From Amaranthus tricolor (taxonomy: Eukaryota > Streptophyta > Magnoliopsida > Caryophyllales > Amaranthaceae), in the NCBI RefSeq assembly GCF_026212465.1, contig NC_080053.1:16815903-16879902 (forward strand): a DNA stretch of 64,000 bases, given 5' to 3'. The position numbers were made by a program, and so were the translations under genes. Numbering within the stretch: the stretch's first letter is position 1; the number at the start of each line of letters is the position of its first letter. The notes beneath the pieces are model-generated. The model was given only the letters and a program-made list of their open reading frames with translations, was not told where the DNA came from and made no database searches. Below, one piece after another: positions 1 to 12,937 of the stretch.

Positions 1-389
1 AATAATGAGGAGAGAGAACCATACAAAGGGGGGAAATATAGCCAACTCACTAAACTTTCCAAATTAGTAAAGTTTGGAGGGTATTCTAAAAATATGAAGG
101 GAAAATAATCCAACCTAAAAATTCAATACGGCATACATGAACATCCTACACTACTTGCATTGGCCAATTTACAAGTACATGCATTAACAAATTAATTGAA
201 GCTAATCATAGATTACATGTATAATTTGAAAAAAGACCTTACAAATTCTCAATCAACTTATATAAGCTGTTGTAAATAACCCCAAATAAATCAATTCACA
301 AACCTTAATAGTCCACAAATTCTCAATCATCTTCTTTGTAACAAAAACAGCCTTAACAGTCCCAAAAAAAAATGCATCATTGCCTTGTA

Positions 390-1889
390 ATGGCTTCAGG
401 AAGTGAGGATGAGGAACAAAGGGCATGGTACTTTGGATTAAATGCATATGATCCAGAGTCGAGTTCAGAATCAGAAGAAGAGTCACATAATATGGAGGAT
501 CAACAGGCACAACAAACAAATCATCATAAGCCAAGGCTCAGCAATGAGTTGAGGCATCTTATATTTCAAGAGATGTTGTCACTAAAAACTAGTGACTCAC
601 TTCCTCATGGCACATTCAAATGGATTGCTAAAAAATATGGTTATCATCATAGAACTATAAGAAACTTATGGAAACGAGAAATTCAAACCAAAGAAGCAAA
701 CAAGTCATACGTTGTAGAATCAAAAATACAAAAGCTGTGGAAGAAAAAGAGTGGTGGTACCACCAAACATACTTGAGTCTAAACCAATGGGCAACCGTAT
801 GTGCATTAGAGATGTGGCAACATGTTTAGACTTAGCACCGTCAACGGTTTAGAGGTTGATAAAAAGAGGTGAAGTAAATGCACATTCAAATCCATTACAC
901 CCGGCTTTAACCGACGCCAACAAAATAAGAGGGGTGGAGCGGATTTTGAGCCTTATCCAAGAGGACACCATTCAAAGACATACAATATACAAAGCTATGT
1001 ACCATTTCATTCACATAGACGAGAAGTGGTTTTATTTAACCAAAAAACACAGAGTTTTTCTAGCACACATAGAAAAGATCCCGTATAGGGCATCAAAGTC
1101 ATCAAAATTCATACCTAAGGCCATGTTCTTAGGGGCAGTTGCAAGGCCTTGATGGAATTGATAAGGCCAATGTTCATTTGATGGAAAAATTGGCATATTC
1201 CCTTTCATTAATAGGGTGGCAGCACAGAGGGACTCAAAAAATCGACCAAGAAGGTCAATAGAAATAAAACCAACCGAGTCAGTTACTCAAGAGGTGTATA
1301 GCAATATGCTTATGCAACAACTCATTCCAGCCATACTAAGAAAGTAACCAAGTGAAGGTCCTTCACTTATTTTTATTCAACAAGATAATGCAAGAGTTCA
1401 TATCACAAATGATGATCTGATTTGGCAACAACACAATAGGTAAGGTGGATTAACATTCATTCTTACACAACAACCTCCAAATAGTCCGAATTGTAACATT
1501 CTTGATTTGGGTTTCTTTAGAAGCATACAATCATTAATGCATAAAAAGATGCCCAAAAACATGACAGACTTGATAGCAACAGTTGAAGATGCATTCGGAG
1601 AGTTACATCCAAAGACTTTAACAAATGTATGGATCTTATTACAACGTTAAGGGATGTAATGACTACATACAACCACACTTTGGAAAGAAGGTACAAGAAT
1701 ACAATGGCAGGTTAAGGATTCAAGTAAGAATACTAACGCAATTGGTTAGAGAAGCTGTTGCTTTTCTTAACCCAAACATAGAACAACAACCAACATATAT
1801 AAGCACTAACAGAGAATGAGGATGCTGCACAAACTTCACAAATAATTCATGAAGCATATGATGAAGCAATTGAAGAAACTCAAGGATGA
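390..1889 (+). pseudogene. Mariner-like transposase, broken (MLE-1)
   Basis: Transposase remnant that would cut and paste the element at TA sites. The start at 390 (MASGSEDE) matches the start of the MLE-2 ORF; an upstream in-frame ATG at 372 is not shared. The N-terminal half (to 776) has an acidic leader and then the plant MLE helix-turn-helix region (LSNELRHLIFQEML, later GTFKWIAKKYGYHHRTIRN). After a frame change, 856-1152 carries the first catalytic motif HIDEKWFY. Downstream fragments show the second motif (QQDNARVH, near 1380) and the third (NILDLGFF, near 1497), as in the plant DD39D class. A C-terminal block, KGCNDYIQPHFGKK, lies at about 1645-1690, and the sequence ends at a TGA at 1887-1889. 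Several frameshifts and stops, including a TAG before 856, make it inactive. Confidence 0.85.
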
Positions 1890-2072
1890 TCGACTACTCT
1901 AAGAAACAACCCCTCAATTTATTTTGTTTGAATCAGCATTAAAAATGTCACTTTAAAAGCTTAGGAGCAACAAATTGTCAACCACATTCCATATCACTGA
2001 TTAATGTTCATGTTTTTTCTAAATGACTTCATTATTTTAAATTATTTCAGAAAAAAAGCCCCTTGGTTCATC

Positions 2073-2077
2073 ATAGA
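2073..2077. repeat. Target site duplication of the Sirevirus-like element, left copy
   Basis: ATAGA directly precedes the TGTAG start of the left LTR. The same five bases follow the right LTR at 15957-15961. The flanking mariner sequence is continuous across the site when compared with MLE-2 near 37770. Confidence 0.85.
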
Positions 2078-3527
2078 TGTAGACTCAATTAGGAACGGAA
2101 ACAACAACAAGAAGGGGGGTGAATTGTTGTTGTTACTAATTCAAGCGTTCTTGCCCTGTTTTTGCGGAATTGAATAAATATAAATAAAGCTTGGACTTAG
2201 AGCAAAATAATAAAAGAGACAAACGAATTTTTACGTGGAAACCTTCTGGGCCTAAACAGAAGGAAAAACCACGACTCCTCGGGATTTCAAAAAAACTCCA
2301 CTATGTTTAAGGCAATTAGTTACAATTACAATAAACACCTTACTTCACTCGAAGCGAATCATCTAAGCCAACTCTTCTCTCTCAAATTGCTTTACTCAAA
2401 GCAACAAACTTAGCTTCACTAAAAGCTAAACTCCTCAATAGCTTCACTCAAAGCTATCTAATTCCCCCTTAGACTCACCCGAGTCTAATTACAAGTTCTC
2501 TCAAAAACCTTACAAAAAGGATAAAAATTCTTTAATAAAATCAATGAGTTGCTCAAGAAAATATTATAAGTTAATTGGCAATTAATAAAACAAAATATTT
2601 CTTGTGGATTTCCAAAAATAATTACATGAAAATAACAAAGTTCATGTGTTAGGTACTTAGGAACAGCCGAATTCACTAGCTATTTATAAAAAATAAAATC
2701 TCTAAGAAAATGGAATAATCCAATCCATTATTCCTTAATCAAAAAGATCATGGGAGTAATGTGGATTAATCACACAGACGGTTAATTCTACAAGACTTGA
2801 TTAAATCAAGCATTCGGTTAAAACAACAATAACCGCTGTTCCCATTTACTAAAAATAGGTTCTGTTCCCTTTAAGCCGTAGTTTCACAAACAGCAGTTCC
2901 TGTTCCAGTAATAACTGCTGGAACTTTTATGCTATTTATAGAAACAGTTATACTAAATAGGAATTGTTACATGCTAACTAATTATAGGAATGATAACCCA
3001 TTTTCTAAGATAAAGACCGGTTAAAAATAATAGCAAAGACTTTTTCAACAACAGCTATTCCTATATTTAGCAAATCCAATATTTACTAATTATAGATCCT
3101 AAAATAATGCTTAAAAACGAAAAATCTTTTTGGAAAATCTTTTGCCAATTAACTTTAATAAATTAAATTTGCAACATATTAACTTTATTTTCTACATCAA
3201 CAAAAAAAATAATAATTAATAAGTAATCAAAATTTCTGCGGACGTAGGCTGACTTCAGTTGGGAACAGTGCGCTGTCTCCAAAATCCAGTTTTGCTAGAA
3301 CATCCAACTTGGGAACAGTAGACTTCTTGTCTCCATTTTACATCCCAAGTGATATACTCTTCTAACATCTCTTGAATCCTTTTGACACGTACTTTTCCAT
3401 GAACTAAGCCATAGGTACTATCAACGATCACAATTACAATCGGATATCGATCTGCACGCAATCTTTAAAAAAAAACATATTTGTTTAAATTAAGTGTAGT
3501 CAACATCAAAACTCAAGAGGTCCAAAA
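2078..3527 (-). repeat. Left LTR (3' LTR) of the Sirevirus-like element
   Basis: Direct repeat of 14510-15956, about 1450 bp. It starts TGTAGACTCAATTAGG on the plus strand; its end is inferred from alignment with the right copy, which ends CCAACA. The first 210 bases differ at about 9 positions and later stretches look closer, so the pair is a few percent diverged. The minor ORFs inside it (2485-2676, 3255-3461) are not judged to be genes. Confidence 0.9.
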
Positions 3528-4452
3528 AATTAACCCTTTTTGATGATGACAAACTTTTAAACAAACTTAAAACAAAATAGAGTAAAACCAATGTTGAAGA
3601 GCATGTTAGAGATTAAAACAACTCTTCTTAACTTAGTAAATATAATTCACCAAGCATATCATGAATCAAATTACTCTAAACATAAACACAACAAAAACTA
3701 ATACATTTTCAGCATAGAACATAGTTCCAGTAAATTTGGAGCATACAATCAGAGCTCAGAAAGTAAATAGATGATTTGAACAAGCAAAACAGTTCACAAA
3801 ACAGTTCATCGTGATCATAAGCATCAGAGCATCAATCTTGATCATAAGCATCAGAGCATCAATCATTAACAAAAGGTGTTAACTATATACTGACAATAGA
3901 TTGACTATACTTTGACAATCACAACAAACAAACAACAACAGCAAGCAATAAACAATCATCAGCAGCACACAGCCAAACAACCTTAGATCATGAATCATAA
4001 CCTTAATCTTAATGTCCAACATAATAGATTTAATCAGAGCTAAGCATAATCAAGCATTATGTCCTAATGTCCAACATAATAGATTTAATCAGAGCTTAGC
4101 ATACTCAAGCATTATTTAAGTTTGTGTCAAATATTCCCCTTTTTGACATCATTCAAAAAGAATTGGAGCAATCAAACCACAACACTAAGCATATAGTCAT
4201 AGTCAAAGAGAGAATAAGGATGCACAAAGGAAAAAACAGTAACAATGAATGCAAACAAGATCAGCTATGATTAATCGTCACAGATAGTTAGTAGCGTAAA
4301 AGAAAACGTAGTTCATAGTATGAATTAGACAAACAGTACCCCAGCTGGTACAATTCAAAAACAAGAAAAGATTGTTTGATGATAGTGATGGTTGCAACAA
4401 ATAAGAAGATATTGAAAAGCTATCAGGATGAATTAGGACGCAGGAGCTTCAT
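3528..4452. other. Non-coding interior beside the 3' LTR, with two short tandem duplications
   Basis: No gene is visible. Two short tandem repeats stand out. A 27-bp unit (GATCATAAGCATCAGAGCAT...) occurs twice at 3813-3866. A 55-bp unit (AATGTCCAACATAATAGATT...) occurs twice at 4011-4120. The minus strand next to the LTR reads AAAAAGGG, a weak polypurine tract candidate. This is the untranslated end of the retrotransposon. Confidence 0.6.
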
Positions 4453-5976
4453 CATCTATATATTCTAATTTCCACCTCCACAGTATCCAATTTTGCACCC
4501 AGACGAGCCTCCATTTGAGTCATCTGGTCAGTTAGTGAGGCTAAGGAAACACGAACTTCATCTTGAAATTTAAAAAGCGATCCTGCAATTCATCAAGTTT
4601 GAGGAGAATGGAGTATAAAGGAGCTGTAGGAACTGTTGTCTGGTCAAAGCCTTGGTGTGGAGATGTGTGAACAGGTGGTGGTGAAGTTGGTATTAGTGAT
4701 GGTGGTGGTGATGGGAAATGATGGGATGATGGAGTGGTTGGCTTTGATGAGGGGAAATGACTTGGTTCAGCCCCAGAGTCATCATCAAGATCAACTATAG
4801 GTCTTTTCCCTTTGACAGCAAGCCTTCTGCTCTTCCTTGAGGTTGAGCAAGACTGCTTCACAGTAGGCACAGATACCTCCTTCTTGCAGACACCAATGTC
4901 CTCCTTCTCCTTATCAGAAAGAACAGTCTCCTGTTCCTTATCTCCAGATCCTTCCTTCTCATGTTCCTCCATTTCAACCTCTCCCTTTTCGGTTTCCTTC
5001 TCATTATCATAATTAACATTGATTGTTTCAATAATGTTCTTAAGGGTCCCATTCTCATTTATTTTAAGGTGTAAGTTATTTAAGCACTTGGCACCTATCA
5101 TATTGTTCGGACCCATGGGAAAGTTTTGTCCTTCAAGTGGAGCACCTATCTTCCTAAAAATCCAAGTCAGCAAACTTCCATATCCAATCACACAACCTTT
5201 AGAAATACATTCACTTAAGTGAGAGATCATCAAAGAGGGAAAATTGATTTTAATATTGTTAGCCATGTAGTAAATTAGGGTTGCATCTCGTAAACTTACT
5301 TCACTGCGTTTGGAATTTCGCGGCAAAACAAATCTACGTGCAATGTTATACATCAATTTGTGTAAAGGGGACAGTGCATTATGGCTGACCTTCCCTCTTT
5401 TTTCAGTGATCCCTAAAAATTTCCAAACATCCTTTTCATCTATTTCAAAGAAAGTTATTTTTGATCCAACATAATAAACATCAAATCCATTTGCGGGCAC
5501 ACCTAGCCATTCTCCCAATTTTTGACTATTGAACTCTATTTTAACTTCTTTAACAGAACTCGAACAAACACCATGGTAAGCAAAAAATTTGAGACAAACT
5601 CACGCATTAATTTTGGGTATAATGGATTGCAGTAATATTCTGCGATCAAAGATTCCCAAGACTGAGTCTGTAATATAGTGCGTAACTGAGGAAAAAAGGT
5701 TGAATCATACCATTTTTTGTTTAAACCAAACCCAACCATCATTTCTTTTGACACTTCTTCAGCGTTCAAGTTAACATCGACTTTTGCCTTCTTTGAAGAT
5801 GATCTATTTGAAGTGGTCGGTCTTTTTCTCTTGTTCCTTGCTTGCCTTTTAGAACCACCAGGAGTGTCCTGCTGTTCTTTTGAAGATGACTCTTGAGCAG
5901 TTAATAAAGGTGTTGGGTGGATAATTCTTAAAGGCTTGGGTTGTTTCATTTTGGGTGTACGACTCTTGGTTCTCAT
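4453..5976 (-). pseudogene. Env-like third ORF of the Sirevirus-like element, broken
   Basis: Extra ORF between RNase H and the 3' LTR, the place where Sireviruses carry an env-like gene. It starts at an ATG at 5974-5976 and has a basic, serine-rich N-terminus with a KRKR patch. A globular part follows with motifs such as FFPQLRTIL and KLMREFVSNF, resembling the plant transposon protein domain found in such ORFs. The frame shifts near 5530-5580, and 4541-5518 continues with GEWLGVPANG and ALSPLHKLMYN, then acidic and proline-rich tails. A second frame change near 4560 leads to a heptad-like C-terminus ending near 4453. I see no signal peptide or clear membrane segment, so an envelope function is not supported. 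Its role is unknown. Confidence 0.65.
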
Positions 5977-6476
5977 GGTGATTTGATGAGTTGGTGGAGT
6001 GAAACTTTACAGAAAATGTGAGAAGATGATAATGATTTTGGGATTCAGAGTTGATTGCGTTTGAGGATGAAGAATTTAGGGCTTGACGTGTGAGAGTGTA
6101 TATAATGAATGTGAGGGGACGTGTGTTTAGGTGATTCATGTTCCTTATTTAATTCGTGCATATGAACTCAAAATGTGAAATGGAAACAAACGGATTTTAG
6201 TGAAGAACTATGATGATTTAACTCCCGCTTTTTTTTTTAATGGAAATTGCTGGGTAAACGTATGTAAATATATTTTATGAAAATAAAATAAATGAAAATT
6301 TTATGCTACTACAGTCTGATCAAATTAAACATGCAATGATTAGAGCATTCACAGTATAAGCTTTCAAATAGTGCGTACCTAATCCTTTCGATAATCGATT
6401 TTTCAATCAAGATTTTGTGGATGATTGACCTTTTCAATATTCATTTTGTCTTTAAAGATCACATATGTCACTCACT

Positions 6477-8323
6477 TCAGTGCAGCTTGATCATGCCAAG
6501 TTCTAATCTCATTTTCTCATGTTGTTCCCTTGGAAGTGGTTTAGTCATGATATCTGCTATTTGCTCATTGGTGTTTACATGCTTTAAAATAATATTTTTA
6601 TTTTCAACATTATCCTTAAGAAAATGATGCCTAATGTGGATTTGTTTTACTCGTGAGTGATGCACTGGATCTTTAGATATGCATATGGCACTGGTATTAT
6701 CACAATAAATAGGAACACATTCAAACTTAATACCAAAATCTCTTAGCTGCTGTTTTATCCAAAGCATTTGGGAACAGCAAGCTGCTGCTGCTACGTATTC
6801 AGCTTCAGCAGTGGATAATGCAACAGTGTTTTGTTTCTTGGAACTCCATGAAACTAAACATGAGCCAAGAAATTGTACCATACCTGATGTACTTTTTCTA
6901 TTAACTAGATCACCTGCATAATCTGTATCACTAAAACCTTTCAAATCATAGACATCACTTTTAGGGTAAAATAGGGACAAGTCGTCTGTTCCTTTTAGAT
7001 ATCTTAAAATTCGTTTAACTGCAGTGAGATGTGATTCTTTAGGATTGGATTGAAATCTAGCACATAAATCAACACTGAAAGCAATATCGGTTCTACTAGC
7101 AGTTAGATATAATAAAGAGCCAATCATGCCTCTATACATAGTTTGATCAATATTTGTTCCATTTGGGCTTCATCTAATCTAACATTTGTAGCCATAGGTG
7201 TATAGTTGGTTTTAGCATTATTTAAGCTATATTTCTTGAGAAGTTCTTTTATATATTTTTGTTGGTGAATAAAGATACCATTAGCTGTTTGTTTAATTTG
7301 TAACCCAAGGAAGAAGTTTAGTTCTCCCATCATACTCATTTCAAATTCATTACTCAGTAGGTTAGCAAATTCTTTACACAACAGTTCATTGGTGGCTCCA
7401 AAAATAATATTATCAACATACATTTGAACAACTAAAATATCCGAACCTCTATTCTTAAAGAATAAGGTTTTGTCAATTTTGCCTCTTACAAAGTCATTTT
7501 GAATCAAAAACTTTGATAGTCTTTCATACCATTGGCTAGGAGCTTGTTTCAAGCCATAAAGAGCTTTATCAAGCTTTTAGACATGATCAAGACAAGAGGT
7601 ATTTTCAAATCCTGGGGGTTGTTCAACAAAAACTTCTTCATCAAGAAAACCATTTAAGAAAGCACATTTCACATCCATTTGATATAATTTAAAGTTCATG
7701 AATGCAGCAAAAGAAATTAAGATTCTTATAGCCTCTAACCTCGCTACCGGAGCAAATGTCTCGGTATAATCAATACCTTCTTGTTGATTGTATCCTTTGA
7801 CCACGAGCGTTGCTTTGTTTCTTACAATTATTCCATGCTCATCTAGTTTATTCCGAAATACCCATTTCAAACCAATTACCTTTTTGTGTTTTGGTTTGGG
7901 TTACAAGTGCCATACTTTATTTCTTTCAAATTCATTTAATTCGTCTTGCATGGCCACAATCCATTCGGAATCCTTTAGAGCTTCTTCATGATTCTTGGGC
8001 TTGAGTGATGATAGGAACGCAAAGTGTGCACAAAAGTTTCTCATTTGAGATCTAGTTTGTGTTCCTTTATTCAAATCACTTATAATCAAATCAAGAGGAT
8101 GATAACTTTGATATTTCCAAGGTTTGGGCACAAATTCTCTTGTGGGAACAGTAGTATGTTCTGGTTCATCAGCTTGATTGACATTCTGTTCAGCTACTGG
8201 ATCAACTTGCTCGTCAGTGGGAACAGCTGTATTGGGAACAGTCTGTTGGTTCTGAAGTACTGGCTGTTCCTGATCAAGATCGTTCCTTTCTACCTCTTCT
8301 GGGATCAGCTGTTCACCTGTTGT
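6477..8323 (-). pseudogene. Reverse transcriptase and RNase H of the Sirevirus-like element, broken
   Basis: The pol 3' half in several frames: linker and RT start (7901-8131), RT fingers (7577-7870, with [15 protein letters not shown] and [11 protein letters not shown]), RT palm and thumb (7124-7552) and RNase H (6477-7139, with SDTDYAGD and STAEAEYVA). The catalytic box reads YVDN instead of the usual YVDD near 7420. That change alone should inactivate polymerisation. Stops and frameshifts separate the pieces. The domain order is that of Ty1-copia, with integrase upstream of RT. Confidence 0.9.
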
Positions 8324-9057
8324 TCATTGATCTTGCATTTTCATTTCTTCTTCATCATTCTCTAGATTTGCAAGACCTATCTTAAAATTATTTGTATCCT
8401 GTTCACTTGACAAAAAGTTAGTTTCATCAAAAATTATGTGAACGGATTCTTCCACGCTCATTGTTCTTTTGTTATAAACTCTGTAAGCCTTACTATGTGA
8501 TGAGTAGCCAAGAAATACTGCTTCATCACTTCTTTCATCAAACTTCCCTATATTTCTTTTTCCATTCACATGAACAAAACATTTGCATCCAAACACACGA
8601 AAATAGGAAATATTTGGTTTAACACCTTTAAGCAGTTCATAGGGTGTCTTTGAAGTGATTGGTTTTATTAATACACGATTCAAAATATAACATGCAGTAT
8701 TAACAGCTTCGGCCCAAAAATTTCTAGGTAGACCACTAGCAATTAACATGGTTCTAGCCATTTCCTCTAAAGTCCTATTTTTCCTTTCTACTACACCATT
8801 TTGTTGTGGTGTTCGTGGTGCCGAAAAATTATGACTTAATCCATGTTCATTGCAATAATTCATGAAACTTGAATTTTCGAATTCTATTCCATGATCTGAC
8901 CTTATGTGAATAATTTGATTATTGGTAGATTTTTGTATTTTGTTAGCGAAAGAAACAAACTCATTAAAAGCTTCATCTTTACTAACTAAGAATAGAATCC
9001 AAGTAAATCTACTGTAATCATCAACAATAACAAACACATATCTTTTGCCACTCCGAC
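8324..9057 (-). pseudogene. Integrase catalytic core of the Sirevirus-like element (3' part)
   Basis: Retroviral-type integrase core. In minus-strand order it shows KRYVFVIVDDYSRFTW, then RSDHGIEFEN, then TPQQNGVVERKNR, giving the D,D,E triad of copia integrases, followed by the FGCKCFVHV and FLGYSSHSKAY blocks of the C-terminal region. The coding sequence is cut at 9057 by the solo LTR insertion; its upstream half resumes at 11980. An in-frame TGA ends the segment at 8324, after which homologous linker sequence continues. Confidence 0.9.
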
Positions 9058-11979
9058 TGAAACAGCCCAAACCAGTGTAAACAATATAATAATAATATTG
9101 TCTACAAAGCACAGCGGAAGACTTATAGAAGTCTGGGCTGAATCCGACCCGTGGCTCGATAGCCACAGCAACCAATATCATAGTATTTAAAAACTTTACA
9201 AAACTATAATACAATTACTTAAAACACAGTTATGAACTAAGTTAATACATTATAAAATATCTATTTTTTTTAAAAGACATGATTTGTCAAAATATCATTA
9301 TAAGTTAACCTTCCAGAAACGATGTCCTCGCTATCGCAACACATGACACATAAATGAGCAGCACATCCATCCGCACTAAAAATGGCAACCTGAAAGTGGA
9401 TCTACCCCCTGTAAGAGATAGACCCTATAGAAAAAACTGTCAACAATTGCATTGTTGAGTAATCCAACAAACTACTACATTTGTATACAAGTCATTAACA
9501 AACATTTCCAAATCAAATTCCTTGTTCACTAGGTAATCATTTATAAACATTATTTTATACAAATCAAAACTCTTCTAAAAGACCATTTGGTATCGACATA
9601 AATACGGTTATGAACCTTTAGTTCATAACAAATCAAAACTCTTTTAAAAGACCGTTTGGTATCGACATAAATACGGCTATGAACCTTTAGTTCATAACGA
9701 ATCAAAACACGACTATAACTTTACAAGTTAATAGCGAACAATACGGCAAATGACAAATACGATATCATTTGCGAAACAAAAAAAATTTATGTACCAAACG
9801 TATTTATTCAAAACTCTTATTAAATCAATAATTTAACAACACTTAAAACGTGGGAATATATGGACCGTTAGGAAGTAGGCTTGATCTAAATCCTGAGAAC
9901 ACGGGTGATGATCATCACCGAAAATACGGTTCTTGCAAGAACGAAACGGGATCGGGGGCTCGAGACCGATCCGAATAACCATTACCTATTATCAAGCTAT
10001 AGGATTTCATAATAATCCGGATATAAATATCCGTTGCCAATTCCCAAAAACGGACATTTTTCAATGTCGAACATTTCAATATAAAACAAAAAAATAATTG
10101 ATTTTCTTTGAAATCAACAATCATACCTCATTTTCATAATACAATATTTCAAGACTTGTATTTTATAAGTTAGTAACATACAAAACATGCTTTTTGTAAT
10201 CTCTTTAAATAAATACAATATTTAAAAGCTCATATATAAAAACATATCAACATTCAAAAACATAATTTAATCAAGGACTAAGAGTAAAGTCGAACAAAGT
10301 CAAAATCCACAGTTTCAAACACCAAAATTATACGATTTCGCTCAATTATCAATAGCAGTAATACCACACCTTATAAAATATAAATCAATTCATCATCATT
10401 TAAAATACCAATCAATTCATATGTTCCCAAATTTATACTTGAACCAAACACTCATATTATTCAAATAAGATCCATAACCCAACAATACCAATCCATAAAG
10501 CGAAAACAATAACCCTAAGTTAATCTCAATTACCCAATAAATAACCTTAAACCTCCAATTTATTTTATACTTCCTAATCCCGCTTAATAAAGTCCATTTT
10601 AGTACCATAACAGAACACTTGTTAGTGATTTGGTCATAACTTTCTCATAAAAACTCATATAGAGGCGATTCAAGTGGATACGCGACCATTACTCAGAGCT
10701 CTACTATTCTTATGCAGACACTAAAACCCAGAAACAATCAAAACTATCCCAAAATAGCCAAAACAGAAAGTTCAGTTTTGATTTTCATGACATCCTGCTG
10801 GTATGTCACTGTTTTGAACATAACTCTCTCATACGAACTCATCTTGGGGCGATTCAAGTGCCTACATGATCGCGACTCGAAGCTCTACAAATATCATGAG
10901 ACACTAGAACCCAAAAACAATCAAAACTATCCTGAAAATAGCCAAAAAAGAATGTTCAGATTATGAACTGAAATTTCAATATCCAAATATTAAATTTCAT
11001 ACTAGAAACCAAATAACCCAAATAACCAATACTAATCAACACTAAAAACAACTCAATTACTAATTGAATCCATATACTCATCTTAAATTCAAGTTGATAT
11101 CTAAATTTGAATCAAAGACCCAAATTGAATCCACAAATACCAAACTACTTTAAAACATTCAAGTAATACTTAAAAGGAATAGTTTGTGGATTACCTCAAT
11201 CACCATTAAAGGACCTTGCAATCTTGAACTTCAAATTGAGTCACAAAATCCCCAAATCAATTTACAAAATCTTAACAGTTAAATTTGAAAACAAAACAAC
11301 AAAAGAGAGAAAAGTGGTTACCAACAATAAAGGGAGGAGGAGCAGTGGTTGCTGTTGGTGGTGGAACTCGTGGCTGGGCTTGGTTGTGCCGCCGCTGTGG
11401 GTAAGGGGAGTGGGACGTGAGAGAAGAGGGAAGGAGGCAGTGTTGAGAGTTTGAAGGAATAAAAGATGAGGATAAAGAAAGAAATGGGGAAGGGGTGTAC
11501 GGTGTACTGATTTGGTGTTGTTTTAAAATGAGGGACTAAGGGTATGTCGGTTAGTTTGTGGTAAAATGGTTTTATTTTTAGCTTTGACCCATTAAATTCT
11601 ATTAAAGTCGTCTCATCGTAAGACAGTCTTATATAAGACGTGTTATAAGGGTACAATAGACAATTTATAAAATAAGTAATTGGTAGTATGAATAAGAATT
11701 GCATTTACGAATTTATTTTTGAATACTTTAGTTAAATTTATTTTTATAAAGATAAGATAGTAATCAATTAATAAAATATAATCAAAATACACTTTTATCG
11801 AAGTATTCTTTATATGAATTTTATACATAAAATATACCTCTTTCTTGAAAATGTTAACAAATCAAATACTTGAGTCAATATTATCAAAATAATAATATTA
11901 TTACTCGAATTAACTTATTTAATAACCCTAATCAGCTTAATCACTTATAATTAAGCTTTATTAAATGTAGTCTATTTCA
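9058..11979. mobile_element. Solo LTR of 2.9 kb inserted in the integrase gene, TSD CCGAC
   Basis: The insertion begins TGAAACAGCCC and ends GTCTATTTCA, so it has TG...CA termini with a short inverted match. It is flanked by CCGAC at 9053-9057 and 11980-11984. Removing it with one TSD copy rejoins the integrase reading frame. No second LTR, gag or pol is visible inside, so I call it a solo LTR. It contains a 69-bp tandem repeat (9561-9709) and two diverged copies of a roughly 160-bp segment with GGCGATTCAAGTG (about 10622-10960). A GC-richer patch lies at 11335-11420. The parent family is unidentified; LTR length and internal repeats would suit a gypsy chromovirus. Confidence 0.75.
9561..9709. 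repeat. 69-bp tandem repeat inside the solo LTR
   Basis: Units begin AAATCAAAACTCTT at 9561 and again at 9630, with a partial third at 9699. Each contains GGTATCGACATAAATACGG and GAACCTTTAGTTCATAAC. The two full copies differ at only a few positions. Confidence 0.85.
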
Positions 11980-12612
11980 CCGACTTTGTGTTCTCATAGG
12001 TCCAAATAGATCCATATGTATTAATTCAAGTGGTTTAGTGGTGGTCACAAAGTTCTTTGATTTAAAAGATGACCTCACTTGTTTTCCTTTGGCCCAAGGA
12101 TCACAAATTTCATCCTTAAGAAATTTTATAGCTGGTAATCCTCTAACTATGTCTTTTGATCTTAGTGTATTAATCAATGTACAACTAGCATAACCTAGAC
12201 GCCTTTGCCAAAGAAGTGGGTCGTCTTCTACAACGCTTAGACTGGTTTTGGGAACAGTGTCCAGGTTCACTACATAAGTGTTCTCTTTTTTGATTCCCTC
12301 AAGAACGATGTCTCCTGTGTCATTCCTAGAAATAATGCACTTTTCAGAAGTAAAGTTCACAGAGTTACCTTTATCGCAAAATTGAGAAATGCTAAGTAAG
12401 TTATGTTTCAAATTCTCGACTAAAAATACATTATCGATAGCATGGGAACATGACCTTCCAACTTTTCCTTTGGCGATTATCTCACCCTTCATATTGTCAC
12501 CGAAGGTTACTATTCCCCCATCATAGGCTTCAAGTGAGAGAAATTTAGATTTGTCACCCGTCATGTGCTTGGAACACCCACTGTCAAGATACCATGAGCT
12601 GTTCCCCCTCAC
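11980..12612 (-). pseudogene. Protease and integrase N-terminus of the Sirevirus-like element
   Basis: Aspartic protease motif WYLDSGCSKHMTG near the N-terminus, with DSG in place of the more common DTG/DSG copia variants, followed by a gag-pre-integrase region (LLWQRRLGYAS, with Y where the HHCC zinc module has H). It ends in LIHMDLFGPMRTQS, the start of the integrase core that continues at 9057 beyond the solo LTR. The upstream ORF extends into the first bases of the inserted LTR and stops there. Upstream at 12613-12937, frame-shifted sequence includes a second CCHC-like knuckle in which one cysteine is tyrosine. Confidence 0.85.
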
Positions 12613-12937
12613 TTGGACCTAAAAAAAATTAATGGTTAGTTATAGGAACCCAGACTTTCTTGGGTTCCTTGTCGATTTTGCATGAATCATTTTTCTTAAT
12701 CTGAATGTTATCGATATAGTTTCTGTTGGAGACAGTGTACTGTTCATTTTTGGTGCACTGGTCCTTCAGATGACCAGTTCTTCCATAGAAGGAACAGAAT
12801 CTGTCACTAGGAAGATCAACGTAAGCTTTCTTCTTCTTGTTATTCTTAAAGTAATTTAGGCCTTTTGAATTTTAAGTTTTGGCATCTTGAATCCATTTGG
12901 GAGTAATTTTGATTTTCCCTTTTTCTCTTGAATTTAA

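Noticed and set aside
11335..11454. GC-rich Gly/Trp-rich ORF inside the solo LTR
   Set aside because: Short, compositionally biased and inside an LTR defined by its target duplication.
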